DNA of 64,000 bases from Eriocheir sinensis (GCF_024679095.1 NW_026111616.1:145001-209000); one strand, 5' to 3'; numbered from the stretch's first letter, positions 35,090 to 48,143 are shown. A program made the numbers and translations. Notes: generated by a model not told the origin, from the letters alone.

Positions 35090-35800
35090 GCTTCCTTGGA
35101 CGGAGAGAAGGGGAGAGATGAGGGAGGTAGATGGGAAGGAGGTGCAGAGGGAACGTAGATGAGGAAGCAGTGACGTGAGGAATTTAATCTAGAAAATAAC
35201 CTAAGGAAAAGGGAAGAGATGTGGACGGTCGGGGAAGAGGAGGAATGAAATAAACGAAAAAGAAAGAGAAAAGCTGGAAGGAAAGGAAACAGTGGCAAAA
35301 GGTATGTCGTAATGATGATAAGTGACCCGTTTAGGCAGGCGGCAAGGGGAGGGGAAGACGGGGAGACATAAGAGCGCGGGGAAGGGGAGAGAAAGGGAGC
35401 TGGGAGGTGAGGGGAGGTTTGGGGGGCCGAAATAGTGGGTTGGGAAGGAGACAGACGGGGAAGGGGTGGCAAGGTGTTGAGGACTAATGACTTCTGGTGG
35501 GGTAGTGGGGAGGAAGCAGGTGTGGAGAGGGAGGGGAAGGGGTGGAGATAGTTTAGTGGGGGACAGGGGTGACTGGAGATTAAATGGGGAGGGGGGATGG
35601 AGGGGGGAGGAGGGCAACTGGGGGTAAGGGAAAGGGGACGCTATCTAGGAACTTATGGTCTCCTAATTCTTCTGCGAGGCCCCGGTGAGAGAGGGGAGAG
35701 AAGAGAGGAGAGGGAGAGGGCAGAAAGAAGAGGGATAGGACGGAGGGGAGGAGAGGAAAAGAGAAGAGGAGACAGGGAAAGGTGATAAACAGGAGCAGGT
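35090..35800. other. G/A-rich tract with many G runs
   Basis: Dense GGGG/GGGA runs between 35340 and 35620, then GAGAGGA-type sequence. Frames are Pro/Ser-rich on minus and are composition-driven. Confidence 0.7.
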
Positions 35801-36002
35801 CGTCCAATTATGAGAGGGCCACGCGGCTGTTCAGTTTCCGTTGGTTTTCTTCCATCATTATCTCCATTATTGATGTTCCTCTTATTGGGGATGTCGGGGT
35901 TGTTTGTGTGAGTATTGCTGCTCGGCTTGTTCGGGTCTCAGTCCGCCTATCCGGTTTTTCTTTCTATTTTTCCTTTTGTTTTTGGCCGTGTGTATCCCCC
36001 TT

Positions 36003-36432
36003 TTATTTCTAGCGGTGCAGTGCTGTTCGTTTGTGTATTTCAGTAATGTTCTAAAGAGTAAAGAGTCTACCAGTCGCGTTTCTTATTCTTTTATTTTTTT
36101 CCTTTTATGTTTGTCGTGTGCATTTCTCCTTTTATTCCAAGCTGTGCAGTGTTGTTCGTTTGTGTATTTCAGTAATGTTCTAAAGAGTAAAGAGTCTACC
36201 AATCGTATTTCTTATTCTTTTATTTTTTTCCTTTTTTGTTTGTCGTGTGCATTTCTCCTTTTATTCCAAGCTGTGCAGTGTTGTTTTGTGTGTATTTCAG
36301 TAATGTTCTAAAGAGTAAAGAGTCTACCAATCGTATTTCTTATTCTTTTATTTTTTTCCTTTTTTGTTTGTCGTGTGCATTTCTCCTTTTATTCCAAGCT
36401 GTGCAGTGTTGTTTTGTGTGTATTTTATGGTT
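36003..36432. repeat. 129-bp tandem repeat, about 3.3 copies
   Basis: GTGCAGTGyTGTT anchors lie at 36015, 36144, 36273 and 36400. Units contain GTATTTCAGTAATGTTCTAA, AGAGTAAAGAGTCTACCArTC, TTATTCTTTTATTTTTTTCC and GTCGTGTGCATTTCTCC. The unit is 43 codons long and keeps a hydrophobic frame open for the first copies. Confidence 0.95.
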
Positions 36433-37280
36433 GCTTTAAAGGGTAAGTAATGGTTTAATTGGTCTATTGTGCTGTAAATTAAGGTTCGTTTACTTATAAT
36501 TAGGTTTAACATCGCCGTCCTCCTTACCAGTATTCCAATTTCTTCGTCATATTGCTTTTTATCATACGTTTCTGCCCGCTTTTTTCACCTCATTTTTTTA
36601 TGTTTCAATCTCATTAACCTAGTTTTTCATTGCTTTAGTTTTTCTTTCATTTCTTTCCCTCACTCTGACAGCCTTCCGGGTGCCGCGGCAGCCTGCGTGG
36701 TCTGCCCAAGGGAACTCTTTGAATCCTGCAACGTGATTTTCAGGAGTCTGCGCCCCGACACAGGCCTCGCGCCAGCCCCGGGCATCTCATCTCCCTTCTT
36801 TGATGGCCTGATTTTTGCTCCTTCCCCGGATTTAGAAAAGTAAATAGACGTCCCTAAATCCGAAAAACGTTTCTCTTCTTTCTTTATTCCGCCCGACATT
36901 CCTATTGCGTTTTGCCTTATCTCTCGCGTGTGTTTCCTCTTGAATCTCGAGTGGCTTAAAGAGATAAACCTTGTCATTTACTCGGGTTGACTAACTTAAT
37001 TTTCCTTCCCTGAATATGAATAAAAACGGTGATTGGGAGAGTCGCAGGAGCCGGAATGAGAATAGTGGCGTTGTTTTTGTTGCTCTTTCCCCGTGAGTCT
37101 GTTGATAAAAAAGATGCTCCCGGCACTTTAGGAATGTTTGGCGCGCCGGACAAACAGAGGAGGGTCGGGAAGGGTTCGTCTCGTCCGTCCCTCGCCCTCC
37201 ACTCGGAAAAGTTGGTGGTTCCGCTCCGCTTAATGTTTTTAGTGTTTTTTGTCGATTTTTTTCTGCTGTGTGTTTGTTTG

Positions 37281-37283
<3 letters not shown>
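36433..37283. other. Mixed segment including a GC-rich island
   Basis: 36660-36840 and 37030-37220 are GC-richer and non-repetitive. Frames there (for example 36660-36977 minus; 37029 plus with a leader-like MRIVALFLLLFP) are not supported by motifs. Confidence 0.4.

Positions 37284-37323
<40 letters not shown>
37284..37323. repeat. (GT)n microsatellite
   Basis: GT array of about 40 bp. Confidence 0.95.
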
Positions 37324-37325
<2 letters not shown>

Positions 37326-38300
37326 CCCGTCCTCCGCTTAATGGTGTCTTTCCATCTACGTTGTCTGTTTGTATATCCGTCCCCTCCGTCTGGTTGTCTA
37401 TCTATCAGTCTTCCTCCTATAGTTTGCAATCTATTATCTATTATCATTATTACTATCTATCATTATCAAAACAGGAAGAAGGAAGGATGGCAGGAAAGAA
37501 AGAAAGAAAGCTTGGTTATTTTCTTTCTCAGTATCTGCATTGCGTTCACCATTGAAAAAAGACCATTGGAACGTATGTGATTGCTTATTTGTATCTATTA
37601 TATTTGCCCCTGTAGCAACACATAAACAAGACGCGATATTCAGAAACCGGCATTTGTCTGCTTCGTGATCGGCCTCACGTTTGACGCTGGAAAACACATC
37701 ACGATAACAAATGGTGCGGCGAGCGTTGTTTGTCTTCGTAAAAGGCCGCGAGACAGTGAAAGTTAAAGCCATTTCTCTTTCGTCTTTTGTCATGGACCGA
37801 GGAGGTTTTACTGTCCTTGTTCAGGCTGTTGTTCCGCTTCCACACACGACGACTCCTTGTCTCTTCGTTCTTGTTACCGCTGTTCTCTTAAGTGTTTTCG
37901 CTGTTCTCCCATCATTGTTACCGCTGTTCTCTTGTTTAGGTTGTTCCGCTCCCAAAGGCTGTTCCACCTCTCCAAGTCTCCCCTTTCTTCTCGCTGTGCT
38001 CTTGTCTGCTGCTATTCTTTCCCTGTCCACCGGGTCCTCCGTATTACCTGCCCGAATATTGCCACCCAATCCTCCCTTATTCCTGTCATCCCCTCGGTCT
38101 AATTACCCCCAGGTTCTCCCTACGTCTTCATTCCTAATAAAACAGTGCCTAATAATTTCAACCTCCATCTCAACTCTTCGAGTGAGACTTCAAATCCAGT
38201 CCGTTCCATCTTTTAACTTTCAACACCCCCACGCCAAGTCTTCAAGGTCAATCTCCCAATCACCAGTCCTAGTCTCTCTGTCTCCCAATCTTATTCATCT
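37324..38300. other. Mixed then C/T-rich segment
   Basis: A TTACCGCTGTTCTC motif recurs at about 37873 and 37918. No gene recognised. Confidence 0.4.
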
Positions 38301-38304
38301 CATG

Positions 38305-38780
38305 GTTATCTTTATTACTTGTCTTCATCTTTAGCCCAAACCGTTTGTCTTGCCTATCCTTATCCCAGTCTTTTGGATCTTACTCTTTTTCACTGCTCAG
38401 TCTTCCCATGCACTCAGTCTTCTTTTCCCTGCCGCCCATCCTTATCTCAGTCTTTTCTTTATTATTTGCCTTCATCTTTCGCCCAATCCGTTTCCCTTGC
38501 CCATGTCCTTATCCCAGTCTTTTCGATCTCTTCAGTAAATCCTTCATCAAGTCTTACTCTTTTCTCTGCTCAGTCTTCCCATGCACTCAGTCTTCTTTTC
38601 CCTGCCGCCCAAGCCTCACCTCTAGTCATGCTCACCTCAGATCCTTCTTACACAGACACGAGCACTTCTCTCGGTCTCCTTCGTGTACCCTTTTAGTCTC
38701 CTCCTCCCGCTTGTTCTTCTTCACACGTCGTCATGTTATATTCACCTAAGATCGGGCTTTTTACACAAACATGAGCATCT
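38305..38780. repeat. C/T-rich tandem duplication, ~172 bp
   Basis: CTGCTCAGTCTTCCCATGCA, then CTCAGTCTTCTTTTCCCTGC, occurs at about 38393 and 38565. Units also share CATCTTTmGCCCAA and CTTATCCCAGTCTTTTsGAT. A further ACACArACAyGAGCA pair lies at about 38650 and 38763. Confidence 0.85.
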
Positions 38781-39009
38781 CTATTTTTCGTCTACCCTTC
38801 CAGTTCTAGTCTCTTTCAACGGTCGGCCTTTCTTTTAAACTGCCCGCCCCTTGTATTTACCAGGTCAACTCTTGAAACAATCTCTTCGCTGTCCACGCCC
38901 TTCCCGCTTCAGGCTTTCCGTTTACCCTTCTTCTTAGTCTCCCTCCCAGTTTTCATCATCTCTTGAACCACTTATACGCCCTTCCGCCCAGTCTTTTCAC
39001 CTTCCGCCC

Positions 39010-39105
39010 GATTCCTTTTACTCCTCCTCCTCCTCCTCCTCTTCCTCTTCTTCCTCTTCCTCTTCTTCTTCCTCTTCCTCCTTCTCCTCCTCCTCCTCCT
39101 CTAGC
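39010..39105. repeat. (TCC)n/(TCT)n trinucleotide tract
   Basis: TCC and TTC units. Confidence 0.85.
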
Positions 39106-39260
39106 ATAAGTATTATAAGACAAAAACACCAGAATCTTGCAAACAGCCGCCTGCAAGTCCCTGGAAAGAGGATGCAGGACGCCCCTAAACTTTCAAGCCG
39201 ATGATGGTGTTTGGCAGAGGTTTTTTTTTTTTTTTTTTTTTCCTCTTACTTCTCTCGCTG

Positions 39261-39539
39261 GTTTGGCTGTGTGGATGTTTTATTTTGAAGTTTGCATGGG
39301 AGTATATTTTTCTTCATTATATTTTTTTTCTTTGTGATTCTCCTTCGATGCTGTTGGTGTGCATATACGAGGTAATGATGTTTATTGATAAGTTTGGCGG
39401 TTTGGCTGTGTGGATGTTTTGTTTTGAAGTTTGCAGGGGAGTATATTTTTCTTCATTATATTTTTTTTCTTTGTGATTCTCCTTCGTTGCTGTTGGTGTG
39501 CATATATGAGGCAGTAATGTTTAGTGATAAGTTTAGAGT
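39261..39539. repeat. Two-copy tandem duplication, 139 bp
   Basis: GTTTGGCTGTGTGGATGTTT occurs at 39261 and 39400. The copies are over 90% identical by eye through GGGAGTATATTTTTCTTC and GCTGTTGGTGTGCATATA. Confidence 0.95.
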
Positions 39540-39775
39540 TAACTCGTTTTCATTTTGTAATTATAGTTTTCTGCGTTATTTTTACAAGTGCATAGAATTT
39601 GTTTGTCTGGTAAAATATAATGATCAGTTAATTTTAGAGTTCATGATATTACTTTCACTTAGCACTTTTAAGGATATTTCGTCACTGTTTCGCCATGCAC
39701 TCATTATATATATTTTTTTTGTAATAAGAAGTTTCATCCAGCTGTAACCGTAACGATCTTGACCTTACAACCTTT

Positions 39776-39815
<40 letters not shown>

Positions 39816-40157
39816 GATATATAGCATGCAGGTCACAATCCACAATGCCACAATCACCTGCATGAGACTCTTACATATTCATCAACCCACGACAGCGAGT
39901 AATCTGTTGGGCTGAAGAAAGACTCCTCCTCCTCCTCCTCCTCTCCAAGCTTCCTTCCGTCATTGAGGCTTCCCGTCCTTCCCCTGTCTCTCCTCTCTGC
40001 TTCATCCTTTATCCGTATTTAGTCAGTTTATTGCTTCTGTTTCCTCCCTTCCCTTCATTCGTACTCCCTTTGTCTTGTATTTACCTTCGTTTGGGAGAGA
40101 AACAAGCTAAGGAAAACGAAGGAAGTAGGTAAAGAAAGGGAGGGAGGAAAAGCGAAA

Positions 40158-40160
<3 letters not shown>
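39540..40160. other. AT-rich then C/T-rich segment
   Basis: Contains (CA)n at 39779-39812 and a (TCC)n patch at 39925-39942. No gene. Confidence 0.5.
39779..39812. repeat. (CA)n microsatellite
   Basis: CA array of about 34 bp. Confidence 0.95.

Positions 40161-40162
<2 letters not shown>

Positions 40163-40201
<39 letters not shown>
40163..40201. repeat. (GA)n microsatellite
   Basis: GA array of about 39 bp. Confidence 0.95.
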
Positions 40202-40203
<2 letters not shown>

Positions 40204-41238
40204 TACAGTGTTTGTGTTTGTGCCTCGCTTTCAGGTTGCCGCCAGAGGGACCGTCCTGATTACCTTTTCACTCTTTTACCTGTTTTCACGTCGCTTCAGG
40301 TACTGCCGCCGCTAATGGCCTTGGCAGCCCTTGTCTTTTTTTTTCACTGATTCTTTTTCCACTGGTTTTCGACGTTTTCAATTGAAGTTACTGGTGGCTC
40401 TGATCTCGACCGTTTGCAGTACTTTCATCTCGCAATTTTTCTTTTCATGTTTTTGATTATTTATTCATTTTTTTGCATTATTTTTATCGTTCTTTATTTC
40501 CGTGCTTGAAAGTCGTAGTAGTAGTGGCTGAAGATGATGATGCTGAGATAAAAAAAGGAACAAAAGAAGACAAAGAGGAACTTGCAGCATAACGGGTAGA
40601 CGGGAAGTGAAATGAAAGTAAAAGAATGCAACTGAAAAGAAGACAACTGGAGAAGAAATGACGAGGAGTAGAGAAAGAAGAAAAAGATTAAGAACAAAAT
40701 GGGAAGAAAAGACGAAGCGTGGAGAAAGTGGGAAGAAGCGGAAAAGAAAGAAGAGAGGACTGGTTTGCATAAATAAATATAAATGAAAGGAAGGGAGGAG
40801 TAAGCGATGCCACTCTTACCCAACTACTTCGGCGAAATATTAGTATATATATGTGGATTAATTTCTTAGCCCCCTTGTTTTGGGGCTTATAATTTTCCTT
40901 CTCGACCCCAATCCGATGATCTCCATTTACCTAACCGCTGCGTCCTGTCAGTAAGCCACACCTTGATCCCTCTAAACTTTATCTTTATTCCGTGGTCTTG
41001 AAGTTAATTAAAAGTCTTTGTTAGGGCACTTTCTCGTCTAATTTTCTAAGATCATTGTATATAATATCGTAAATATCTTCATTATCTGCCTCTTAGTAAA
41101 CCTTTATGTAAAATGACAATAGATTAGAAGGTCAAGGTTTTTCCCTAATGAATGTTGTTGTTCCGCAAGGTTCTTTAGTGTGTATGGAGGGGGGTTCTGA
41201 ATTATATTTTGTATATTTTTAAAGTTGCAGACTATTTA
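40202..41238. other. Mixed segment, nothing recognised
   Basis: 40500-40790 is A/G-rich. The rest is AT-rich. Isolated splice-like CAGGT sites at 40231 and 40281 lack coding support. Confidence 0.4.

Positions 41239-41784
<546 letters not shown>

Positions 41785-41852
<68 letters not shown>
41785..41852. repeat. (GT)n microsatellite
   Basis: GT array of about 68 bp, followed by short TTGC/TTTG runs to 41920. Confidence 0.95.
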
Positions 41853-41854
<2 letters not shown>

Positions 41855-41920
41855 CTGGGTGCTGTGTGTGTGCTTTCTTTGCTTGCTTGCTTGTTTGTTA
41901 GCTTGTTTGTTTGTGTGTGA

Positions 41921-42577
41921 AGTGAGGGAGGGAGTGAGTGAAAGACATGCTGATGCTGAGAAAAAGGCAGAAAAATAGTTAAGGAAAAAAGAGAACGGTG
42001 GAAGAAAAAGGAGGCTACCAGAGAATGTGGAAGATATTTCAGAAAAGACACGAAACAAAGTGTCATTAAGTAAGAAACGAAAATAAAAGTTTGGCAACCT
42101 ATATTGCGAGACGAAAGAGGTGAAGAGTTTCTTAGGAGGAGGAAGAATAGGAGGAGGAGGAGAAGGAGGAAGAGGATATGAAGGAGACTGTGGTGAAAGA
42201 AGAGGAGGATAAATAAGATATGAACTCACTGTTCGTAATTTGGTAGGACTCGTAGAGCAGTCTTCTTTGGCACCGCATGAAACGTCCAGACTGATTGGTT
42301 CAAGAGAGAGAGAGAGAGGGGTGCTTTTGGTTTAGTTGATATTTTGCATCATTCAAACTAAACAAGAAAACAAGTAAATAAAAGAAATATTCCTTGAACT
42401 ATACTGTAGTGACCGCCGTGTCTGGTAAAAAAAAAAAAATGGCTCCTGTTTTTTAAGGAGTAAAAATAAAAAGAAACGTATCACTCTTGCTTTATAGAAA
42501 AAGAAGGAAAAGATACTGTAATCCGAAAATTGGCTTTGGAATAAAAAGAGAAGGCAAAGCTAAAAATATTGAGGTAT

Positions 42578-42580
<3 letters not shown>
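41921..42580. other. A/G-rich segment
   Basis: GAAG- and GGA-rich with a short (GA)n at 42303-42319. No gene. Confidence 0.5.

Positions 42581-42651
<71 letters not shown>
42581..42651. repeat. (CA)n microsatellite
   Basis: CA array of about 71 bp. Confidence 0.95.
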
Positions 42652-42653
<2 letters not shown>

Positions 42654-43440
42654 ACAAGTGGATTTCGGATGATTGAAGAGTTGTTCGTCATCAACAGCTT
42701 CAGCCTTCATCAGGATTACTCCCTCTCTGGCTGCACCGCGCCGCTTTGAAGGACTGACACGCCGGATCCGAGGCTTATCCCGCCGGCCGACGCAAAAGCC
42801 GAACACGAGGAGCAGACCGGTGTAGTGGGGCTGCATGGCCTAGGCGAGGTCAGGCTTCGTCGCGGTAATTGGTGTGACGATGGGAAAACTGTGTGAAAAG
42901 GAGGACAAAAAATGGGTCATGAAGGAGGAGGTTATACAGAAACATGACTTACAGGCGACATAAACTTTTTGGTCGGTATTATAAGACACTTTCGGTTCTC
43001 CCACATCAGCTGTTTCTAAAGGTCAAAGAGGGGTCAGTCAGGGTTCTAATGGGTGTTTCTTGAGGTTTGGTACCAGAGGAAGGTCACAATACCATCAAGG
43101 TCATAAAAGCACTCACTGGAAATGCCACAACTCCTACGAAAGCCTTATCAAATACGTGTTCTTGGGCGGCGAAATAATTTGTAATACCACCCAATTTGAA
43201 AGCTTCCTGGCCTCACGAGGCTCCCTGCTTCGAGTGTTTTAATAATTTCTTCATGGATGTCAAGTGACGTGCTGAACATATTAAAATACTTGCTGTACGT
43301 AACGTGCACGAACAAATGCACCTAATTCACTCGACGCAAGAGAAGTAATTTTCCTTCCTCCCCTCCTCCTCCATCTCCTCCTCCTCCTTCGATGCTGTGG
43401 GAGCTACCTTGATCCTCCTTCGCTTCTTTTTTTTTCCTTT
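42652..43440. other. Balanced-composition segment, origin unknown
   Basis: One of the few non-repetitive 0.7-kb stretches. A 60-residue plus frame at 43060-43242 has no recognisable motif. Could be part of a diverged element or unique intronic DNA. Confidence 0.35.
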
Positions 43441-43448
43441 ACCTCACA

Positions 43449-46400
43449 GTGTCTATTCTCCCTCTCCGTGTCTCCCATCCTCCCTGTGTCTAGTCTCTCG
43501 TGTCTCCTTCCTCCTGTGTCTATTCTCCTCCTCATTGTCTCCCTTCCTCCCTGTGTCTAGTCTCCTCTCATCCCCACTTCCTCCTGTGTCTAGTCTCTCT
43601 CGTGTCCTCCCTTCTCCTGTGTCTAGTCCCTCTCGTGTCTCCCTTCCTCCCTGTGTCTGATCTCTCCCTCTCGTCTCCCTTCTGTCCTGTGTCTGAGTCT
43701 CCTCTGTGTCTCCCTTCCTCCTGTCTGGAGTCTCCCTCTCCCGTGTCTCCCTGCCTCCTGTGTCTGGTCTCCTCTCGTGTCTCCCTTCTCCTGTCTGAGT
43801 CTCCCTCTCGTGTCCCCTTCCTCCTGTCTAGTCTCCTCTCTGTCTCCCTTCTCCTGTCTAGTCCTCCTCATGTCTCCCTTCCTCCCTGTGTCTAGTCTCC
43901 TCTCGTGTCTCCTTCCTCCTGTGTCTAGTCTCCCCTCTGTGTCTCCCTTCCTCCTGTTGTCCCAGAGTCTCCTCTGTGTCTCCTTCTCCTGTGTCTAGTC
44001 TCCTCTCTGACAACTCCTTCCTCCCTGTGTCTAGTCTCCTCTCATGTCTCCCTTCCTCCCGTGTCTGTCTCTCGTGTCTCCGCTTCCTCCCTGTCTGATG
44101 CCTCCTCTCATTATCCTTCCTCCTGTACAAGTCTCCCTCTCGTGTCTCCTTCCTCCTGTGTCTAGTCTCCCTCTATTGTCTCACTTCCTCCCTGTGTCTA
44201 GTCTCCCTCGTACCCTTCCTCCCTGTCAGTCTCCTCAGTGTCTCCCTTCCTCCTGTGTCTAGTCTCTCTCGTGTCTCCTTCCTCCCTGTGTCCTGGTCTT
44301 CCTCTCGTGTCTCCCTTCCTCCTGGCTGTCTGAGTCTCCTGTGCCTCCCTTCTCCTGTGTCTGGTCTCCTCTCGTCTCCCTTCCTCCTGTGTCTGGTCTC
44401 CTCTGTCTCCCTTCCTCTCCTGTGTCTAGTCTCTCTCGTGTCTCCTTCCCTCCCCTGTCTGATCTCCTCGTGTCTCCCCTTCCTCCCTGTGTCTGATCTC
44501 CTCGTGTCTCCCCTTCCTCTGTCTAGTCTCCCTCTCGTGTCCTTCCTCTGTCAGTCTCCTCGTGTCCCTTCCTCCTATGTGGAGTCTCCCTCTGTTGTCT
44601 CCCATGGCTTCCTCTCAATGTCTAGTCTCCTCTCATCTCCACTTCCTCCTGTCCTGAGTCTCCTCGTGTCTCCCTTCCTCCTGTGTCTAGTCTCCTCGTC
44701 TCCTTCCTCCCTGTGTCTAGTCTCCTCTCATGTCCTTCTCCCTACGTGTCTAGTCTCCTCTCGTGTCTCCTTCCTCCTGTCTAGTCTCCTCGTGTCTCCT
44801 TCTCCCTGTCTCTAGTCTCCCTCTCGTGTCTATTCCTCCCCTGTGTCTAATCTCCTCTCGTGTCTCCCTTCACTCCTGTGTCTACAGTCTCCCTCTCGTG
44901 TCTCCTTCCTCCTGTGCCAGCCCTCTCGTGTCTCCTTCTCACTGTGTCTGGTCTCCTCTCTGTCTCCCTTCTCCCCTGTCAGTCCCTCGTGTCCTTCACC
45001 TCCCAAGTGTCTTAGTCTCCCTCTCGTGTCCTCTTCCTCCCCAGGCTCTGATCTCCCTCTCAGTGTCTCCTTCCTCCTGGTCTGGTCTCTCTCGTGTCTC
45101 CTTCTCCTGTGTCTGATCCTCTGTCCCCTTCACCTCCCTGTGTCTAGTCTCCCTCTCGTCTCCTTCCTCCTGTGTCCTGATCTCCTCGTCTCTCCTTCTC
45201 CTGTGTCCTGAGTCTCCTCGTGTCTCCCTTCCTCTGTCTGAGTCTCCTCTCATTGTCTCCCTTCCTCCCTGTATCTAGTCTCCCTCTCGTGTCTCCTTCT
45301 CCCTGTGTGCCTAGTCTCCCTGGTGTCTCCTTCCTCACTGTGTGTCTGAGTCTCCTCTCGTGTCTCCTTTCCTCCTGTCTAGTCTCTCGTGTCTCCCTTC
45401 CTCCTGGGCGTCTCCCTCTGTCTCCTTCCTCCCCTGTGTCTAACAATCCCTCTCGTGTCTCCTTCATCCCTTCCCTGTGTCTAGTCTCCTCTCGTGTCTC
45501 CTTCTCCTGTGTCTAGTCTCCCATCTCGTGTCTTCCCTTCCTCCTGTGTCTAGTCTCCCTCTCGTGTCTCCCTTCCTCCCCTGCCCCATTCTCCCTCTCG
45601 TGTCTCACTTCACTCCCATGTTCCTCCCTCGGTCTCCCTTCACCTCCCCTGTCTCTGGTCTCCTCTCGTGTCTAACCTTCCTCCCTATAGCTCTGAGTCT
45701 AAGTCCCTCCTCGTGTCATTGTCCTTCCCTTCCTCCTGTCCTATCTCTCCTCGTGTCCTCCTTCCTCCTGTCTAGTCTCCCTCTCGTGTCTCCTTCCTCC
45801 CTGTCTAGTCTCCTCGTGTCTCCTGTCTAGTCTCTCGTGTCTCAGCTTCATCCCCTGTGTCTGAGTCTCCTCATGTCCCTTCCGCCTCCTGTGTCGTCCT
45901 CTCATTGTCTCCTTCCTCCTGTGTCTAGTCTCCTCTCGTGTCTCCTTCTCCTGTGTCTAGTCTCCCTCTCGTGTCTCCCTTCCTCCCTGTGTCTAGTCTC
46001 CTCTCGTGTCTCCCTTCCTCCTGTGTCTAGTCTCTCATTGTCCTTCTCCTGTCTAGTCTCCCATCCTTCCTCCTGTGTCTAGTCTCCCTCGTGTCTCATC
46101 TCGCTTCCTCCCTGTGTCTAGTCTCCCTCTCGTGTCTCCTTCCTCCCTGTGTCTAGTCTCCCTCTCGTGTCTCCCTTCCTCCTGTGTCTAGTCTCCTCTC
46201 GTGTCTCCCTTCCTCCCTGTGTCTAGTCTCCTCTCGTGTCTCCTTCCTCCCTGTCTAGTCTCCTCTCGTGTCTCCTTCCTCCTCCCCACCAGTGTCTAGT
46301 CTCCCTCTCGTGTCTCCCTTCCTCCTGTGTCTAGTCTCCCTCTCGTGTCTCCCTTCCTCCCCTGTGTCTAGTCTCCTCTCATGTCTCCCTTCCTCCTGTG

Positions 46401-47650
46401 TCTAGTCTCCCTCTCGTGTCTCCCTTCCTCCTGTGTCTAGTCTCCCTCTCATGTCTCCCTTCCTCCTGTGTCTAGTCTCCCTCTCGTGTCTCCTTCCTCA
46501 CCTGTGTCTAGTCTCCCTCTCGTGTCTCCCTTCCTCCCTGTGTCTAGTCTCCTCTCGTGTCTCCCTTCCTCCCTGTCTAGTCTCCTCTCGTGTCTCCTTC
46601 CTCCCTGTGTCTAGTCTCCTCTCGTGTCTCCTTCCTCCTGTGTCTAGTCTCCCTCTCGTGTCTCCTTCCTCCCTGTGTCTAGTCTCCCTCTCATGTGTCT
46701 CCCTTCCTCCTGTGTCTGTCTCCCTCTCCCTCTCGTGTCCCTTCCTCCCTGTCTGGAGTCTCCCTCTCATGTCTCCTTCCTCCCTGTGTCTAGTCTCCTC
46801 TCGTGTCTCCCTTCCTCCTGTGTCTAGTCTCCCTCGTGTCTCCTTCCTCCCTGTGTCTAGTCTCCTCTCGTGTCTCCCTTGCTCCTGTGTCTAGTCTCCC
46901 TCTCGTGTCTCCTTCCTCCTGTGTCTGATCTCCCTCTCGTGTCTCCTTCCTCCTGTGTCTAGTCTCCTCTCGTGTCTGCCTCCATCTCCCTCTCGTGTCT
47001 CCCTTCCTCCCTGTGTCTAGTCTCCTCTCGTGTCTCCTTCCTCCTGTGTCTAGTCTCCTCTCGTGTCTCCCTTCACTCCTGTCCTAGTCTCCTCTCGTGT
47101 CTCCCTTCCTCCCTGTGTCTAGTCTCCCCTCTCGTGTCTCCTTCTCCCTGTGTCTAGTCTCCTCTCGTGTCTCCCTTCCTCCCTGTGTCTAGTCTCCCTC
47201 TCCCTCTCGTGTCTCCCTTCCTCCTGTGTCTAGTCTCCTCTCGTGTCTCCTCCTCCCCTGTGTCTAGTCTCTCTCGTGTCTCCCTTCCTCCTGTGTCCTA
47301 GTCTCCCTCTCGTCTCTCCTTCCTCCTGTGTCTGGTCTCTGGGTCTCCCTCGTGTCTCCTTCCTCCCTGTGTCTAGTCTCCCTCTCGTGTCTCCCTTCCT
47401 CCCTGTGTCTAGTCTCCTCCCTGTCTCCCTTCCTCCCTGTGTCTAGTCTCCTCGTGTCTCCGCCTCCTGTGTCTGAGTCTCCTCTCGTGTCTCCCTTCCT
47501 CCCTGTATTCTGCCTCTGTGTCTCCTTTATTATGTCTCCTCGTGTCTCCCTTCCTCCCTGTGTCTTTCCCTCTCGTGTCTCCTTCCTGTGTCTAGTCCTC
47601 TCGTGTCTCCCTTCCTCTCTGTCTGGTCTCCACTCCTTCCTTCCTCCCTG
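43449..47650. repeat. 36-bp C/T-rich minisatellite, ~4.2 kb
   Basis: The unit reads GTGTCTCCCTTCCTCCCTGT then GTCTAGTCTCCCTCTC, repeated for about 4.2 kb (roughly 115-125 copies). Most variation is loss of one C from CCC runs or small insertions such as CTGAGTCT. 46080-47300 is more uniform than 43449-46080. Since 36 is a multiple of three, both strands keep frames open (Ser/Leu/Val-rich on plus; Arg/Glu/His-rich on minus), which I do not count as coding. Confidence 0.97.
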
Positions 47651-47740
47651 TCTCTCTCTCTCTCTCACTTCCTCTCTCCCTCTATTGTCTCCTTCTCTCT
47701 TCTCCTCTCTCTCTCTCTCCTGTCTCTCTCCTCTCTCTCT

Positions 47741-47809
<69 letters not shown>

Positions 47810-47812
47810 CAC
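47651..47812. repeat. Imperfect (CT)n microsatellite
   Basis: CT units with C and TT interruptions, growing out of the end of the minisatellite. Confidence 0.9.
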
Positions 47813-48143
47813 TATTGTCAAATCTTCTATTCCCCATATCTATCCTCTGAGTCTCCCTCTTTCCTCCTTCCCTCCCTCCTCTTCCTCCTCCTCCTCTAAT
47901 TCATCCTATATCCTAGTGGTCTAGTCATCACTCGTGTCACCTCTCATTTTCATTCATGGCCTCATTTGGTTCACTTGGCATTCTTTCTAACCCTTCGTCA
48001 TGATGGACTTCTCTCTTTTTTTGGCAGCAGGTCATAACATGTGCATGGGCAGGGCAGCACTGGCACTGGGCTTTGGTTTGGCATGTCTGCTGGTCAGCAG
48101 GCATAGCCAGGTGTTGGGTCCTTTGACAACAAATTTCCACCAT
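47813..48143. other. Short mixed segment
   Basis: A plus frame from 48000 begins with a plausible hydrophobic start but runs straight into the (CCA)n array. No gene supported. Confidence 0.4.

Noticed and set aside
36660..36977. 105-codon minus frame in a GC-rich patch
   Set aside because: Non-repetitive, but no recognisable domain, splice sites or supporting neighbour.
37029..37580. Plus frame with a leader-like MRIVALFLLLFP
   Set aside because: It continues into (GT)n translation; no conserved domain.
43397..47924. Ser/Leu/Val-rich plus frames and Arg/Glu/His-rich minus frames
   Set aside because: The 36-bp repeat lacks stops in several frames; frames are lost whenever a C-run changes length. 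No start context or homology.
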